A DNA stretch of 64,000 bases from Deltaproteobacteria bacterium (GTDB lineage Bacteria > Myxococcota_C > UBA6777), in contig PCBK01000081.1 of the NCBI GenBank assembly GCA_002731275.1, positions 1 to 64,000 of the forward strand, in the 5' to 3' direction. The notes beneath the pieces were generated by a model, which saw nothing but the letters and a program-made list of their open reading frames with translations, searched no databases and was not told where the DNA came from. This document shows positions 1 through 9,017 of this stretch, piece by piece (position 1 is the stretch's first letter; each line of letters begins with the position of its first letter). The position numbers were made by a program, and so were the translations under genes.

Positions 1-396
1 GAGTTCGTAGGAAAGAGAAGAGGATGCTCCTTCGTATGCGAGATTTTGGCCTTGTCGTCGTGTCCATGCTTGGATGAGGTAGGTACCAGCATTCGAGCCC
101 GTTGTATTCCAAGAGAAGGTGGTAGAGGCATCCCAATCACGAAGTACGCTCCATGTGCCTGAGGGATTACGTAGGTATAGTTTGTATTCGGGTGTACCGT
201 TTATGCAGGAGGCCGAGGAGGTCAATGTGATGGAGGTTCCGACAGCTTGGGGAGCTGTCGGGGCGGCAGAGAGTGTGACAGTACAATCTCCGACGACTTG
301 TTGTCCGAGCACGCTGTACTCAGGGGAAGTACTGGAGCAGGCTCCAAACAGCCCAAGTAGTAAAATACCGAGCAGGGCGAGTGGGTGGGGTTTCAT
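1..396 (-). CDS. Partial secreted lipoprotein with Ig-like domain
   Basis: The reading frame is open from an ATG at 396 to the window edge, so the C-terminus is missing. The N-terminus reads MKPHPLALLGILLLGLFGAC, a signal peptide with a lipobox (LFGAC) and predicted lipidation at Cys20. The mature part has a Ser/Thr-rich linker and then a beta-rich stretch with alternating hydrophobics (TPEYKLYLRNPSG, then SNAGTYLIQAWTRR). That stretch resembles the Ig-like/Y-Y-Y modules of bacterial surface proteins. A Shine-Dalgarno (AGGAGG, reading into the ATG) is visible just upstream. It lies downstream of the three beta-helix genes on the same strand, 111 bp away, but has its own RBS. The exact function is unknown; the lipoprotein call is firm. 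Confidence 0.75.
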   Translation of the reverse strand, partial: MKPHPLALLGILLLGLFGACSSTSPEYSVLGQQVVGDCTVTLSAAPTAPQAVGTSITLTSSASCINGTPEYKLYLRNPSGTWSVLRDWDASTTFSWNTTGSNAGTYLIQAWTRRQGQNLAYEGASSSLSYEL

Positions 397-506
397 GAGA
401 GAGCCTCCTTTTATCCATCAAAGGATGTTGTTGGGTTTCAACAACCTACATTAAGATGTTACTCTTAAAGTTGTGAATGATTACACTCTTTTTTTCAGAA
501 TCTTGC

Positions 507-2459
507 TCAGGAGGCCTTTGTTCCGTAAGTGATGTAGTTGAGTACAATGACAGCTTCCGTCAGTCCTTGTCCACTTGAGCCATTTGTTCGTTTGAGACCA
601 AGCACCTGTCCTTTGGACAGATATCTTGGTGAAGTATCTATCAGCGTTCCCATCGAAGTTGCAACGAATGCCTCGACAGTTGTTGTGTTGAGATCCAGTG
701 TGAGGATGCTTGTTCCTCCTGTTGGGGGAGACGGATCTTTGACGATCTCCAGAATATCCCGGTCAGAGCCTGCTTCAAGTTTGGAAGCGTTGACAAGGAA
801 TACAGACAACAAACAAATATCGCTTGGGGCTGAAAATAGCGGGTACTCGTTGGATGCATCTGTTTCTGGGACGTTTCCTATTTTGCAAGAGACAGTTTCT
901 CCTTGGATGCCAGCTGTTCCGATGTTTATGTTTTTGTCTTGGTTTATGCATTGATTATTTTTCAGGAAGATGTCCTGTGCACCATCAGCGATGTTGATGC
1001 CGATGGTTTGGAGCCCATCGTTTGGTAACGTTTCATCATTTGCGAGAAAATTTCCAGTAAGACGGACATTTCGAGAATAGTTAGTGATATTGATACCTGG
1101 AAAGGTTTTGGGAGGAATTGCGGCTTTTCCATTGTTCACGCTATGGTTATGAGCGACTGTGATATATTCAGAATAGACTTGTTTTGTATCGTTTCCTTGG
1201 ATTTGGATTCCACCAGAGTTGGTGTCAAGATCCTCGTCCTGGCAGTTCAAGAATACATGATTGCTGATGATGTCGATGTATCTGCCACTGCACCAGATCC
1301 CATAGAATTGGTTCTCATAGATTTGGTTGTCGACAACTTGGACGAAATAGGGCCATTCTCCGTCAAGCGCAACAGAGATGACTTTGATGCCACTTTCATT
1401 GTTTGCTCTGAGAATGTTGGCCTTCACAATGACCTGACGGTTTTTGCCCCGGGTGTATGGAGGGTAGTTGGTTTCGTCTGTTTTGATGTCGATTCCTTGT
1501 ACACCATTTCCTTCGCATATGTTGTTGATGATAACGACTCGATCGCCCGATGCGAATAGGTCGATTCCATCCCCCTCATTCTCAGAGCAGATGTTACCCT
1601 GAATCAGAACGTCTTTGACAGATTTCGTCAACTTGATACCGTCCGAGGATTCGTTGACGCCTCCAGTGCAGAAGTTACTGATGATCTTGAGATCGCGGAT
1701 CTCCTCTTCGGCGATGCCTCCCAACTCGGAATTTCCTACATATATCGAGTGATGTCCATGAACGTAATTGTCCAGAAAGGTGACATTGTTGATCTTGTCT
1801 CCTGCATTTGGATTGATCCAGATACCAGCGTGACCTCCATGAAAGTAGCATTTTTGGATCAAAATATTCTCACAACTCCCTGTAATCTCGATTTGACCCT
1901 GACCACCTCCAGAAGCCCCCGAGAGGGAGAGGCCTTCAATTGTTGTGTTGGATGCTCCGATGAGTTCAAACATGGGTGCTGTTCTCGGAGTCCCTCCTGC
2001 AAAGGTCGATATCTTCCCCTGACCACGAAGGTTGACGTTTCCATAGAGTTTGATCGATGTCGAAGTGGACATGTTGATGGTGACTTTGGGAATCAGGACA
2101 TCCCCACCGTTGCAACAACCCCGGAGAGAATTCGTGGCTTCTTGGAGAGCTTCTTGTGTGGTACCGAACCATCCCATGTGGACTTCTCCACCCTCTGCAA
2201 AAACGAGGTTTCCGCTACCCGATTTTATTTTCATCGCGGGAGGAGCAGATATGTTGGAAGGACTGGCGATTTTCACAAGAACGCTTGTGTTGATGTTGAG
2301 TTCACCCTCATCCACAAAGATGATTTTGAAGCTTTGTGGGATTTCCAGGTCAGCACTTATTGTTAAGGATGTGTCGATGACACCTGTGAATGGAGTTGAG
2401 CCTTCAGAAGCGATGGCTGCGGCTAAGTCTGTGATCTTTTCAAACTTGTACTGTACCAT
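507..2459 (-). CDS. Right-handed parallel beta-helix protein (paralog 1)
   Basis: A 650-residue protein. The open frame extends further upstream into the neighbouring gene, but the ATG at 2459 (MVQYKFEKI) is preceded by AAGGA and lies 10 bp after the stop of the upstream gene, so it is the better start. After about 120 N-terminal residues come repeated short strands with Asn/Gly turns (VTFLDNYVHGHH, LIQGNICSENEGDGIDLF, VIINNICEGNGVQGIDI), the pattern of pectate-lyase/NosD-type beta-helices. A C-terminal beta domain of about 120 residues is shared with the two neighbouring paralogs. No signal peptide is visible. The WFGTTQEALQEA segment resembles the start of tailspike-type pectate-lyase-3 domains. 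It may bind or cleave polysaccharide, or be a surface fibre; no catalytic residues can be assigned. Confidence 0.85.
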   Translation of the reverse strand: MVQYKFEKITDLAAAIASEGSTPFTGVIDTSLTISADLEIPQSFKIIFVDEGELNINTSVLVKIASPSNISAPPAMKIKSGSGNLVFAEGGEVHMGWFGTTQEALQEATNSLRGCCNGGDVLIPKVTINMSTSTSIKLYGNVNLRGQGKISTFAGGTPRTAPMFELIGASNTTIEGLSLSGASGGGQGQIEITGSCENILIQKCYFHGGHAGIWINPNAGDKINNVTFLDNYVHGHHSIYVGNSELGGIAEEEIRDLKIISNFCTGGVNESSDGIKLTKSVKDVLIQGNICSENEGDGIDLFASGDRVVIINNICEGNGVQGIDIKTDETNYPPYTRGKNRQVIVKANILRANNESGIKVISVALDGEWPYFVQVVDNQIYENQFYGIWCSGRYIDIISNHVFLNCQDEDLDTNSGGIQIQGNDTKQVYSEYITVAHNHSVNNGKAAIPPKTFPGINITNYSRNVRLTGNFLANDETLPNDGLQTIGINIADGAQDIFLKNNQCINQDKNINIGTAGIQGETVSCKIGNVPETDASNEYPLFSAPSDICLLSVFLVNASKLEAGSDRDILEIVKDPSPPTGGTSILTLDLNTTTVEAFVATSMGTLIDTSPRYLSKGQVLGLKRTNGSSGQGLTEAVIVLNYITYGTKAS

Positions 2460-2469
2460 GTTTTTTCCT

Positions 2470-4413
2470 TCAAATGGTGATGTACTCGATGATGACACAG
2501 CCTTCATCGAGAGCATGCCCTGTCCCACCGTTGGTTTTTTCGAAGGCAAGGACTTCATCTTTCAAAATGTGTTTGTAGGTCGCATCGGGATTTCCGAGTG
2601 ATAGAGCCTCAAACCCATCGATCGTTCCGGAACCTGAAGTGTCGGTTGAAAATACTGTGTTGTTCGTATCTTTGTCCACGTATTGCTCGATGTTCAAGAT
2701 AGCGTAGTTGGTTCCTCTTGTGATATCTGCTGCGTTGATGTAGTAGGCCGAGACAAGACAAAGGTTGGATGGAGCGACAAAGAGAGGGCGTGTTCCTGTA
2801 TCGCCGCTCGTGTACGATCCTATTTTGCAGACGAATCTTTCTCCTGTCACTCCTGCTCCGTCCACGATGTGGATATTTTTTTCTGTGTCATGCCCTTCGA
2901 CTCGGTTATTTTTGAGTAACAGTTCTGTGACAGTACCTTGTACCCAGATCCCGTATTCCTGGACATTTTTGTTAGGCATGTGGATGTCATTGGTAACCGT
3001 GTTTCCTTCAACGTTGATGAATTTGACATAGTCGGAGATCGTGAGTCCTGAGTTGATGATCTCTATCGTTGTGCTCAAGGTGCCATTGTTCACGACATGG
3101 TTGTTTGTGAAGGAGATGTATTCTGTACGTTGGTCATCAGCGGATCCGCTTCCTCCTATGTAAACGCCAGGGTAATGTCCTGCGCTAGAGGTGCAATTGT
3201 GGGAGATGGTGTTTCCGTCAATGCTGATCTGACGTCCGCGACACCAGATCCCGTGTTGAAAGTTTCTGTAAATGTCGTTGTTGGAAATGTTGAGTAGGTA
3301 CGGCCAAGCGTAGGTGTTGTTTGGTCGGGATATTCGGAGCCCATCTTCCTGGTTTTCGCGGATGATATTGGCAAGAATTTCGATCTCTTTTGCTTGCTCC
3401 CAATCCTCGCTATCTGTTGCTAGGTTAGGCTCTATGAAGATTCCATGTTTACGGTTTTGAGCGATTTCATTGCCGATGATACTTACTCGTGTTCCTGACT
3501 TGGAGAGTTCGATGCCATACGTTCCACAGTTTTGGATGATGTTGTTCTGGATCAAAAGATCCGTGATGGATTGGTACACAAAAATGCCGCTACCTTGTGT
3601 TTTGCGGATGAAGTTTCCGATGATTTGTAGGGCTGTGCTCTCTTTCAGAGTTTGTGCGTTGCTACTTCCCAAGTAGATCGCGTAGGAAAAGTTTTCCAAG
3701 ACGTTATTGAACAACATGATCTTTTCAATCGTGCTGTCATCAGGACGTGACCAAATCCCTGCGTAACCGTTCTGAAAGGCGCAGTTTTGGATCGTGATGT
3801 CGTGACTACTTCCTGTCAACTCGACTTGTCCGAATGTTGCAGTGTCATTCGTGCAGTCAATGCAAAGATCTTCTACAACAGCATTTGTGACATCTTCGAT
3901 TTTGAGGATTGGGCCTGTTCGTGTACCGATGCTTTTGAGAATGGTTGCTCCTCCCATACCTCGAAGGGTGATGTTGCTTTTTAAGCTGATCGTTCCTGAT
4001 GCAGGGATACTGATCTCTTTTGCGGGGAGTTGGACAATACCACCACCTGCGTTGCTGATGGCATCGATGGCTTGCTGGATCCCGGAAATGCCACTCCCCC
4101 ACCAGCCAGAATGGACAATGCCTCCAGCGCCTGTTGAACGAAATTGAAGCGTACCGCTACCTGTTTTGATCTGCATGTTGGGTGGGGCGACGATATGGGA
4201 GGGAGAGTAAACGTTGAGGGTACCGCTGATATCCATAACCCCTCCATCAACCACTTGAAAATATGCATTTTCGCTGAGATCTGAGGTTCCTAACAGGGTA
4301 TTTGTGGTTTGTTCGATGATGATAGTTTTTTCTTGAGAAAGTCCTGTAAGAGCGCTGTCGTCGAGGTCGTTGTTGTAATTGTTGTCGAGGGATTCGGGAT
4401 TGTAAGTTGTCAT
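2470..4413 (-). CDS. Right-handed parallel beta-helix protein (paralog 2)
   Basis: A 647-residue paralog of the flanking genes, read from an ATG at 4413 with an AGAGGA ribosome-binding sequence. The N-terminal ~100 residues (Asn-rich MTTYNPESLDNNYNN, then VVDGGVMDISGTLNVYSP) match paralog 3 in layout. The segment GWWGSGISGIQQAIDAISNAGGGIVQLP is a pectate-lyase-3/tailspike-like opening. Beta-helix coils with NNxI...G turns follow (LLIQNNIIQNCGTYGIEL, ILANIIRENQEDGLRI), and then the shared C-terminal beta domain (FVCKIGSYTSGD to the end). There is no signal peptide. The gene is spaced 47 bp from the upstream and 10 bp from the downstream paralog, so the three probably form one operon. Function is unknown beyond the fold class. 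Confidence 0.87.
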   Translation of the reverse strand: MTTYNPESLDNNYNNDLDDSALTGLSQEKTIIIEQTTNTLLGTSDLSENAYFQVVDGGVMDISGTLNVYSPSHIVAPPNMQIKTGSGTLQFRSTGAGGIVHSGWWGSGISGIQQAIDAISNAGGGIVQLPAKEISIPASGTISLKSNITLRGMGGATILKSIGTRTGPILKIEDVTNAVVEDLCIDCTNDTATFGQVELTGSSHDITIQNCAFQNGYAGIWSRPDDSTIEKIMLFNNVLENFSYAIYLGSSNAQTLKESTALQIIGNFIRKTQGSGIFVYQSITDLLIQNNIIQNCGTYGIELSKSGTRVSIIGNEIAQNRKHGIFIEPNLATDSEDWEQAKEIEILANIIRENQEDGLRISRPNNTYAWPYLLNISNNDIYRNFQHGIWCRGRQISIDGNTISHNCTSSAGHYPGVYIGGSGSADDQRTEYISFTNNHVVNNGTLSTTIEIINSGLTISDYVKFINVEGNTVTNDIHMPNKNVQEYGIWVQGTVTELLLKNNRVEGHDTEKNIHIVDGAGVTGERFVCKIGSYTSGDTGTRPLFVAPSNLCLVSAYYINAADITRGTNYAILNIEQYVDKDTNNTVFSTDTSGSGTIDGFEALSLGNPDATYKHILKDEVLAFEKTNGGTGHALDEGCVIIEYITI

Positions 4414-4460
4414 GATCGTCCTCTTGGGCTCGGTGCCTGTTTCTTCTGTTGTGAAGTTGC

Positions 4461-6419
4461 TCAGAAAGTCAGATAATCGAGCCTGAGCATTGCATGACTA
4501 AGGGCTCTGCTTGTCGTCCCGTAACTCGTCTTTTTGAAGCTGACGGTTTCGTCTTCAATGAAGTATTTGTTGGTGCTGTCTGGCGTTCCCATGGAGGTAT
4601 TTCCGAAAGCTGTGATCGCAACACCACCTGTGGCTTTTGTGTCTATATCAAACACCTGCGCACTTCCGCTGCCATTCGTCCCTTTATTGAGGAGTTCGAG
4701 CTCTATGTATTCTGTGTCACTTTGGGTGATATCTGCTTGGTTGATCAGGTAGGCGTGAAGGAAGCAGCCCATCGATGCAGCTCGAAATACAGGGAGTTCA
4801 TCGTCTGTTGTTGCTTCAACCGAGCCGAGCCTGCAAACGACAGTTTCCCCGATGATATCTGCACTTGAATGAGCGTAAATAGCCTGTCCCGTAGCAAAAC
4901 CCTCACATCTGTTGTTTTTGACAACGATCTCATCCGTATACTGATCAAACCAGAGCCCGTATGTTTGGTTGTCTTTGTTGGGTAGTTGTTGATCATCAGA
5001 AACTTGATTTCCCAAAACGTTGGCATATCTGACATAATTTGAAAGTGTGATCCCAATGTTCGTCTTGCCACTCGCACCGTTATTGACGACGTGATTCTCA
5101 GTGATCGATATGTATTCGGAGTATTCGACGCTGTGGCCTGATACGAACAAGGCTGAGTAATGCCCGGCTGTTGAGGTGCAGTTGTAGTGCAGGTGGTTTC
5201 TCGTGATGGTGATATGTGAACCTTGGCACCAAATACCCCTGTAGGCATTTCCCACAATTTGGTTGTCAGACACGATGATCAGGTAGGGCGGGTTGTACGC
5301 TGAAGAAGTTGTACTATTTCGTTCAATGTGTATTCCGTCTTGGGTGCTCCCATTCACGATGTTTCCCGAAATGACAAGCTGTTTGGGCTTGATCCATATG
5401 TTTTCGTTTTCATCGTCGTTAGGTTTGATCCATATGCCATGGATGCCTGTATTCACGATGGTATTCCCAACAATCGAAACGCCTTCCCCCGAAGAGTTGA
5501 GTTCTATCCCATAATTTCCACACCCTCGAATGATATTTCCTTGAACCAGCAGGTCTGTGACGGATTGATGGATGTAAATCCCCACAAACGTTTTGGTGGG
5601 ATCGTTTGTGTTTTCGATGATGTTGTCAAGGATTCGAATTCCCTTGATTTTTGCTGCTGTTGTGAGTTCTGTTGACTCCCCAAGGTACAGGGGAAGTATG
5701 ATATCGTTAAAGTGGTTGTTAAAGATGAGGCAATTTTTGACAGTGGCCCCACTTTCCGCCCTAAACCAAACTCCCGAATACCCCGTGTCAAAGCTACAAT
5801 CCCTGATGGTAATGCTATTCGATGTTCCTTTGATTTCAATAGAGCCGTGGGCGTTTGTTGTACTTTCGAAGTGAAGCTGTTCGATTGACATATCTGTGAC
5901 ATCATCCACTTCAAACAAGGGCTTGGTTCTGGTTCCAGGGGCGCTTTTTATGACAGAGTTTCTTCCTTCTCCTTTGAGATTCACATTGCTCTGACAGTTG
6001 ATAGCTACGTTGGTTGCTATACTGAGTTCGACCTCTGGCACAAGGACTGTACCGCCTCCACCGTTGGAAACAGCATCAATGGCTGCTTGCAGACCTGTGC
6101 TATCCAGGCCAAACCAGCCCAAGTGAACAGTAGATCCTTCTTCAAAAACAACGGCTCCGGAGCCTGTTATTATTTTTTTTCGAGGAGGAGCGATGAGTTG
6201 CCCTGGGCGTTGGATGATAAGGGTATTGCCACTGTTGACGGAAAAATCGCCTTCGTCGACGAATTGAGCATATTTATCTGCTCCCAAAGTTGTCGTGTTT
6301 ATGCCGTTACTCGTGCGATCCACAACCGTCGTGAGTTCCCCTGTGGTCCCTGCAAGAGTTGATACATTGTTGTTGTAAGGGCTTCCATACAACATTTCGT
6401 AGTCATAATCCACCATCAT
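4461..6419 (-). CDS. Right-handed parallel beta-helix protein (paralog 3)
   Basis: A 652-residue protein, first gene of the three-gene array. GGAG precedes two adjacent ATGs at 6419 and 6416, and either could be used. It has the same layout as its neighbours: an N-terminal beta region (VDEGDFSVNSGNTLIIQRPG), a tailspike-like segment (VHLGWFGLDSTGLQAAIDAV), about 350 residues of beta-helix coils (LLVQGNIIRGCGNYGIEL, SIVGNTIVNTGIHGIWI) and a C-terminal beta domain (VVCRLGSVEATTDDELPVF). No signal peptide or membrane segment is visible, which is unusual for a polysaccharide-active beta-helix and leaves export unexplained. A perfect 18-bp inverted repeat lies about 58 bp upstream. No catalytic site is recognisable. 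Confidence 0.87.
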   Translation of the reverse strand: MMVDYDYEMLYGSPYNNNVSTLAGTTGELTTVVDRTSNGINTTTLGADKYAQFVDEGDFSVNSGNTLIIQRPGQLIAPPRKKIITGSGAVVFEEGSTVHLGWFGLDSTGLQAAIDAVSNGGGGTVLVPEVELSIATNVAINCQSNVNLKGEGRNSVIKSAPGTRTKPLFEVDDVTDMSIEQLHFESTTNAHGSIEIKGTSNSITIRDCSFDTGYSGVWFRAESGATVKNCLIFNNHFNDIILPLYLGESTELTTAAKIKGIRILDNIIENTNDPTKTFVGIYIHQSVTDLLVQGNIIRGCGNYGIELNSSGEGVSIVGNTIVNTGIHGIWIKPNDDENENIWIKPKQLVISGNIVNGSTQDGIHIERNSTTSSAYNPPYLIIVSDNQIVGNAYRGIWCQGSHITITRNHLHYNCTSTAGHYSALFVSGHSVEYSEYISITENHVVNNGASGKTNIGITLSNYVRYANVLGNQVSDDQQLPNKDNQTYGLWFDQYTDEIVVKNNRCEGFATGQAIYAHSSADIIGETVVCRLGSVEATTDDELPVFRAASMGCFLHAYLINQADITQSDTEYIELELLNKGTNGSGSAQVFDIDTKATGGVAITAFGNTSMGTPDSTNKYFIEDETVSFKKTSYGTTSRALSHAMLRLDYLTF

Positions 6420-6476
6420 AAAACTCCAAATTTCGATACCTTCGGGGGTTATTTTGAATTTTTTTACATGCTAAAC

Positions 6477-6515
6477 ACGGGCTCCCATTTTGTCAAGGAC
6501 AAAATGGGAGCCCGT
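6477..6515. repeat. Perfect 18-bp inverted repeat with 3-nt loop
   Basis: ACGGGCTCCCATTTTGTC (6477-6494) and GACAAAATGGGAGCCCGT (6498-6515) are exact reverse complements around AAG. It lies in the 5' region of the minus-strand beta-helix operon and upstream of the plus-strand alkylation-repair gene. No T-tract follows on either strand, so it is not a standard intrinsic terminator. It could be a leader hairpin, an operator or a short mobile palindrome. Confidence 0.8.
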
Positions 6516-6516
6516 C

Positions 6517-6699
6517 ATGGCGAAAATGTTTGTTTTTTCTGAAAAAAGATTGATACATGTGGTGGTGAAAGGCGTTTTCATGGATATAGGCGAAAAGAAG
6601 TTATTGAGCTTGTTTTTGTGTGTGCTTTTTGAGTACGTTGGGGTGCTTGGGGTTGTTGGAATGCTCATTGCTTTCCTGTATACCTACCGTGTCATGTGA
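6517..6699 (+). CDS. Possible small single-span membrane protein
   Basis: A 60-codon open frame beginning MAKMFVFSEK and ending in the hydrophobic stretch LFEYVGVLGVVGMLIAFLYTY, which would be one membrane helix. The GGGAG at the end of the preceding hairpin could act as ribosome-binding site for the ATG at 6517. An internal ATG at 6580 preceded by AAAGGCG is an alternative start giving 39 residues. There is no recognisable family. It could be a chance open frame, so treat it as tentative. Confidence 0.25.
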   Translation: MAKMFVFSEKRLIHVVVKGVFMDIGEKKLLSLFLCVLFEYVGVLGVVGMLIAFLYTYRVM

Positions 6700-6732
6700 G
6701 CAAGTCGCGTCACGAAAGAAGGAGCGGAGTGA

Positions 6733-7701
6733 ATGACATTACAAGAGATTCGGGCTGCACTGCATGAATGTGCTGATGAAGACGATGCAGTCGCGTTAAA
6801 GAGGTTCTTTAAAACGGGATCTGGTGAATACGGTGAAGGAGATGTTTTCATCGGCGTGAGGGTTCCTGCAACCCGTCGTGTCGCCAAGCAATACAAAAAC
6901 CTCCCTCTCGAAGACACCCTCGTCCTCCTCCGCTCTGAGATCCACGAAGAACGCCTGCTTGCGTTGATCTTGATGGTCAATGCCTTCAAAAAAGCCTCCT
7001 CTGTACAACAACAAGAGCTCTACGAGCATTATCTCGAACATACCGCGTACATCAATAATTGGGATCTTGTCGATACCTCTGCCGAACACATTGTGGGAGG
7101 CTATCTCTGGGAGCGTTCACGTAAACCTCTGTATACATTGGTGGCGTCGGAGAGCTTATGGGAGCGGCGTATCGCGATCATGGCGACCTTTCACTTCATC
7201 AAGAAAGGTGCATTTGATGAGACATTGAAGCTCGCCGAGCAATTGCTCCTTGATACTGAAGACCTGATTCACAAAGCTGTCGGGTGGATGTTACGGGAGC
7301 TTGGGAAGCGAGACCAAGAGGTGGAGGAGGTGTTCTTGCGTGAACACTACCAACATATGCCACGGACAATGTTGCGGTACGCGATCGAGAAGTTCCCGGA
7401 AGAACTGAGGCAACAATATCTCAAAGGTACAATCAACACTACCAAAAGCGAAGAGAAGGACATTGAGATGACACCTGAACAACTTGTCGAGCAATGGTTC
7501 GGAGAATACGAAGATGGTACATTTGATACACTTGAAGAGGCGTTGGAGACTCTAGAAGAGTTAAAGGAGTCGATCCCCTCCAAACACAAAGACCTCCACA
7601 AAAAGATGAAGAAGGAGCTGATTATCCTCGGTGAGCAGCTCCGTTGCGTCTATATGGATGAACCCGTCCCAACACGTGAACAATTGCTCGAAGAGTTATA
7701 G
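6733..7701 (+). CDS. DNA alkylation repair protein, AlkD-like HEAT-repeat glycosylase
   Basis: A 322-residue protein. Residues 1-225 match the AlkD family (PF08713): helical HEAT-like repeats with FIGVRVPATRRVAKQY near the N-terminus and the motif NNWDLVDTSAEHIVGGYL. In that motif Trp110, Asp111 and Asp114 correspond to the Trp and catalytic Asp that AlkD uses to excise 3-methyladenine and 7-methylguanine from DNA. AlkD proteins are normally about 230 residues. Here an extra ~95 residues follow (from TINTTKSEEKD), helical, acidic and Lys-rich (LEEALETLEELKESIPSK), of unknown role. The start is an ATG with AAGGAG upstream. It appears to be transcribed alone; the next gene is 131 bp away. Confidence 0.88.
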   Translation: MTLQEIRAALHECADEDDAVALKRFFKTGSGEYGEGDVFIGVRVPATRRVAKQYKNLPLEDTLVLLRSEIHEERLLALILMVNAFKKASSVQQQELYEHYLEHTAYINNWDLVDTSAEHIVGGYLWERSRKPLYTLVASESLWERRIAIMATFHFIKKGAFDETLKLAEQLLLDTEDLIHKAVGWMLRELGKRDQEVEEVFLREHYQHMPRTMLRYAIEKFPEELRQQYLKGTINTTKSEEKDIEMTPEQLVEQWFGEYEDGTFDTLEEALETLEELKESIPSKHKDLHKKMKKELIILGEQLRCVYMDEPVPTREQLLEEL

Positions 7702-7832
7702 AGGACTGCAATCCGAGTTTCTGGGATATATCTGTATCGATGTCTATTTGTCCTCGTGTGGGCCTTGTACGCCAGTTTCCACTGTTCGGGGACCAGACAT
7801 GACTTTGAGCGTCGAGTTGGGGAGTGAGTGTA

Positions 7833-9017
7833 ATGTGGTCTGTATGGTTGTTGTCTCTGTTGCCGATGATTGCGGCTCCATGTACCCACGGCGCCGTTCG
7901 ATCTTGTTATTATGGCCCACAAGGGACCATAAACGTTGGTGCCTGTCAAGCCGGTATTCAGAGCTGTTCGGAGCAACAATGGGGACCTTGTTTGTGTGGT
8001 CATGTGCCCAAACAAGAACAATGTGATTGCAAAGATAATGATTGTGACGGACAGGTCGATGAAAACTGTTCATGTGGTTGTATCGGCGAGAAGAGGGCGT
8101 GTGGGTTTTCTTCTTCGGGGCAATGTAAGCAGGGGACGCAGACATGTATGGGACGCGGTGAATGGGGCTCTTGTATCGGGACCATTGGGCCATACAAAGA
8201 ACTATGTGATAACAAAGATAATGACTGTGACGGACAAATTGACGAAGGTCTCTCATGTGTGCCCTGTCAGGACGGTGAGACACGACCTTGTTTTGATTTC
8301 GGGCGCGCTTTACTCGGAGAGGGAGCTTGTAAAGAAGGTACACAAACCTGTCTCGCCGGAACATGGGGGAAGTGTATTGGTCAGATCCTGCCTTCTGAAG
8401 AGATCTGTGATAACAAAGACAACAATTGTAACGGATACGTCGATGGAATGGTGCGTGTTTGTGGACAAAAAGAGGGACTCTGTGAGCAAGGCACACAGAC
8501 CTGTGAGCTTGGAAAGTGGGGAGCTTGTGTCGATGAAGTCAAACCCACGAAAGAGGTCTGTGATTGTGCGGACAATGATTGTGACGGTCTCGTCGATGAA
8601 TCGGATGAAGCAACATGTCCAAAAGGTGAGCTCTGTTATCACGGACGCTGTGTCAAAAACTGTTCAGAAGGTCGATGTATCAAACCTTCCGAAGAGACTG
8701 TCTCTGAGCCTGTCCCCGAACAAAAAGAAAGCACCATCGAAGAGACATTTGGGCGTCACGAAGAGCGTCTTGCTGACGATGCAGGCTCGAAAGATAGACA
8801 GATAGAGGTGATCCCAAAAGGAGAAGAGGCTTCTTTTGAGACGCCTGTTGATAAGACAAAGGACACCGAGCGCATCGAGGACAAATCAACACCAGAGGGA
8901 AAAGGTGTCTCAAGTGCTTGTGGATGTGAGAGTGGAGCTGCTGGCGGGGGAGGGTGGTTGTTGTGTTTCTTCGTGTTGTGTGGTGTGATGAGGAGGTCTC
9001 AAACAAAGGAGGAGTGA
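7833..9017 (+). CDS. Secreted MopE-motif protein with MYXO-CTERM-like tail
   Basis: A 394-residue protein. An ATG at 7833 nine bases after GGGGAG is preferred over the in-frame GTG at 7824, which abuts the same Shine-Dalgarno. A signal peptide (MWSVWLLSLLPMIAAP) is followed by Cys-rich repeats of about 60 residues. Each has CxxGxxTCxxGxWGxC and then a CDxxDNDCDGxxDE motif (QCDCKDNDCDGQVDEN, LCDNKDNDCDGQIDEG, ICDNKDNNCNGYVDGM, VCDCADNDCDGLVDES), the putative metal-binding MopE motif (PF11617). An acidic Ser/Thr/Glu linker leads to ACGCESGAAGGG, a hydrophobic WLLCFFVLCGV and MRRSQTKEE, a MYXO-CTERM-like sorting tail predicted to anchor it at the surface. Its stop overlaps the next start by one base. 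Confidence 0.85.
   Translation: MWSVWLLSLLPMIAAPCTHGAVRSCYYGPQGTINVGACQAGIQSCSEQQWGPCLCGHVPKQEQCDCKDNDCDGQVDENCSCGCIGEKRACGFSSSGQCKQGTQTCMGRGEWGSCIGTIGPYKELCDNKDNDCDGQIDEGLSCVPCQDGETRPCFDFGRALLGEGACKEGTQTCLAGTWGKCIGQILPSEEICDNKDNNCNGYVDGMVRVCGQKEGLCEQGTQTCELGKWGACVDEVKPTKEVCDCADNDCDGLVDESDEATCPKGELCYHGRCVKNCSEGRCIKPSEETVSEPVPEQKESTIEETFGRHEERLADDAGSKDRQIEVIPKGEEASFETPVDKTKDTERIEDKSTPEGKGVSSACGCESGAAGGGGWLLCFFVLCGVMRRSQTKEE

Noticed and set aside
507..6419. Prophage or tailocin locus
   Set aside because: The beta-helix proteins resemble tailspikes, but no tail, baseplate, sheath, lysis or integrase genes are nearby in the window.
7744..8496. 250-codon minus-strand frame
   Set aside because: Antisense shadow of the Cys-rich MopE-motif gene; composition follows the repeated sense codons.
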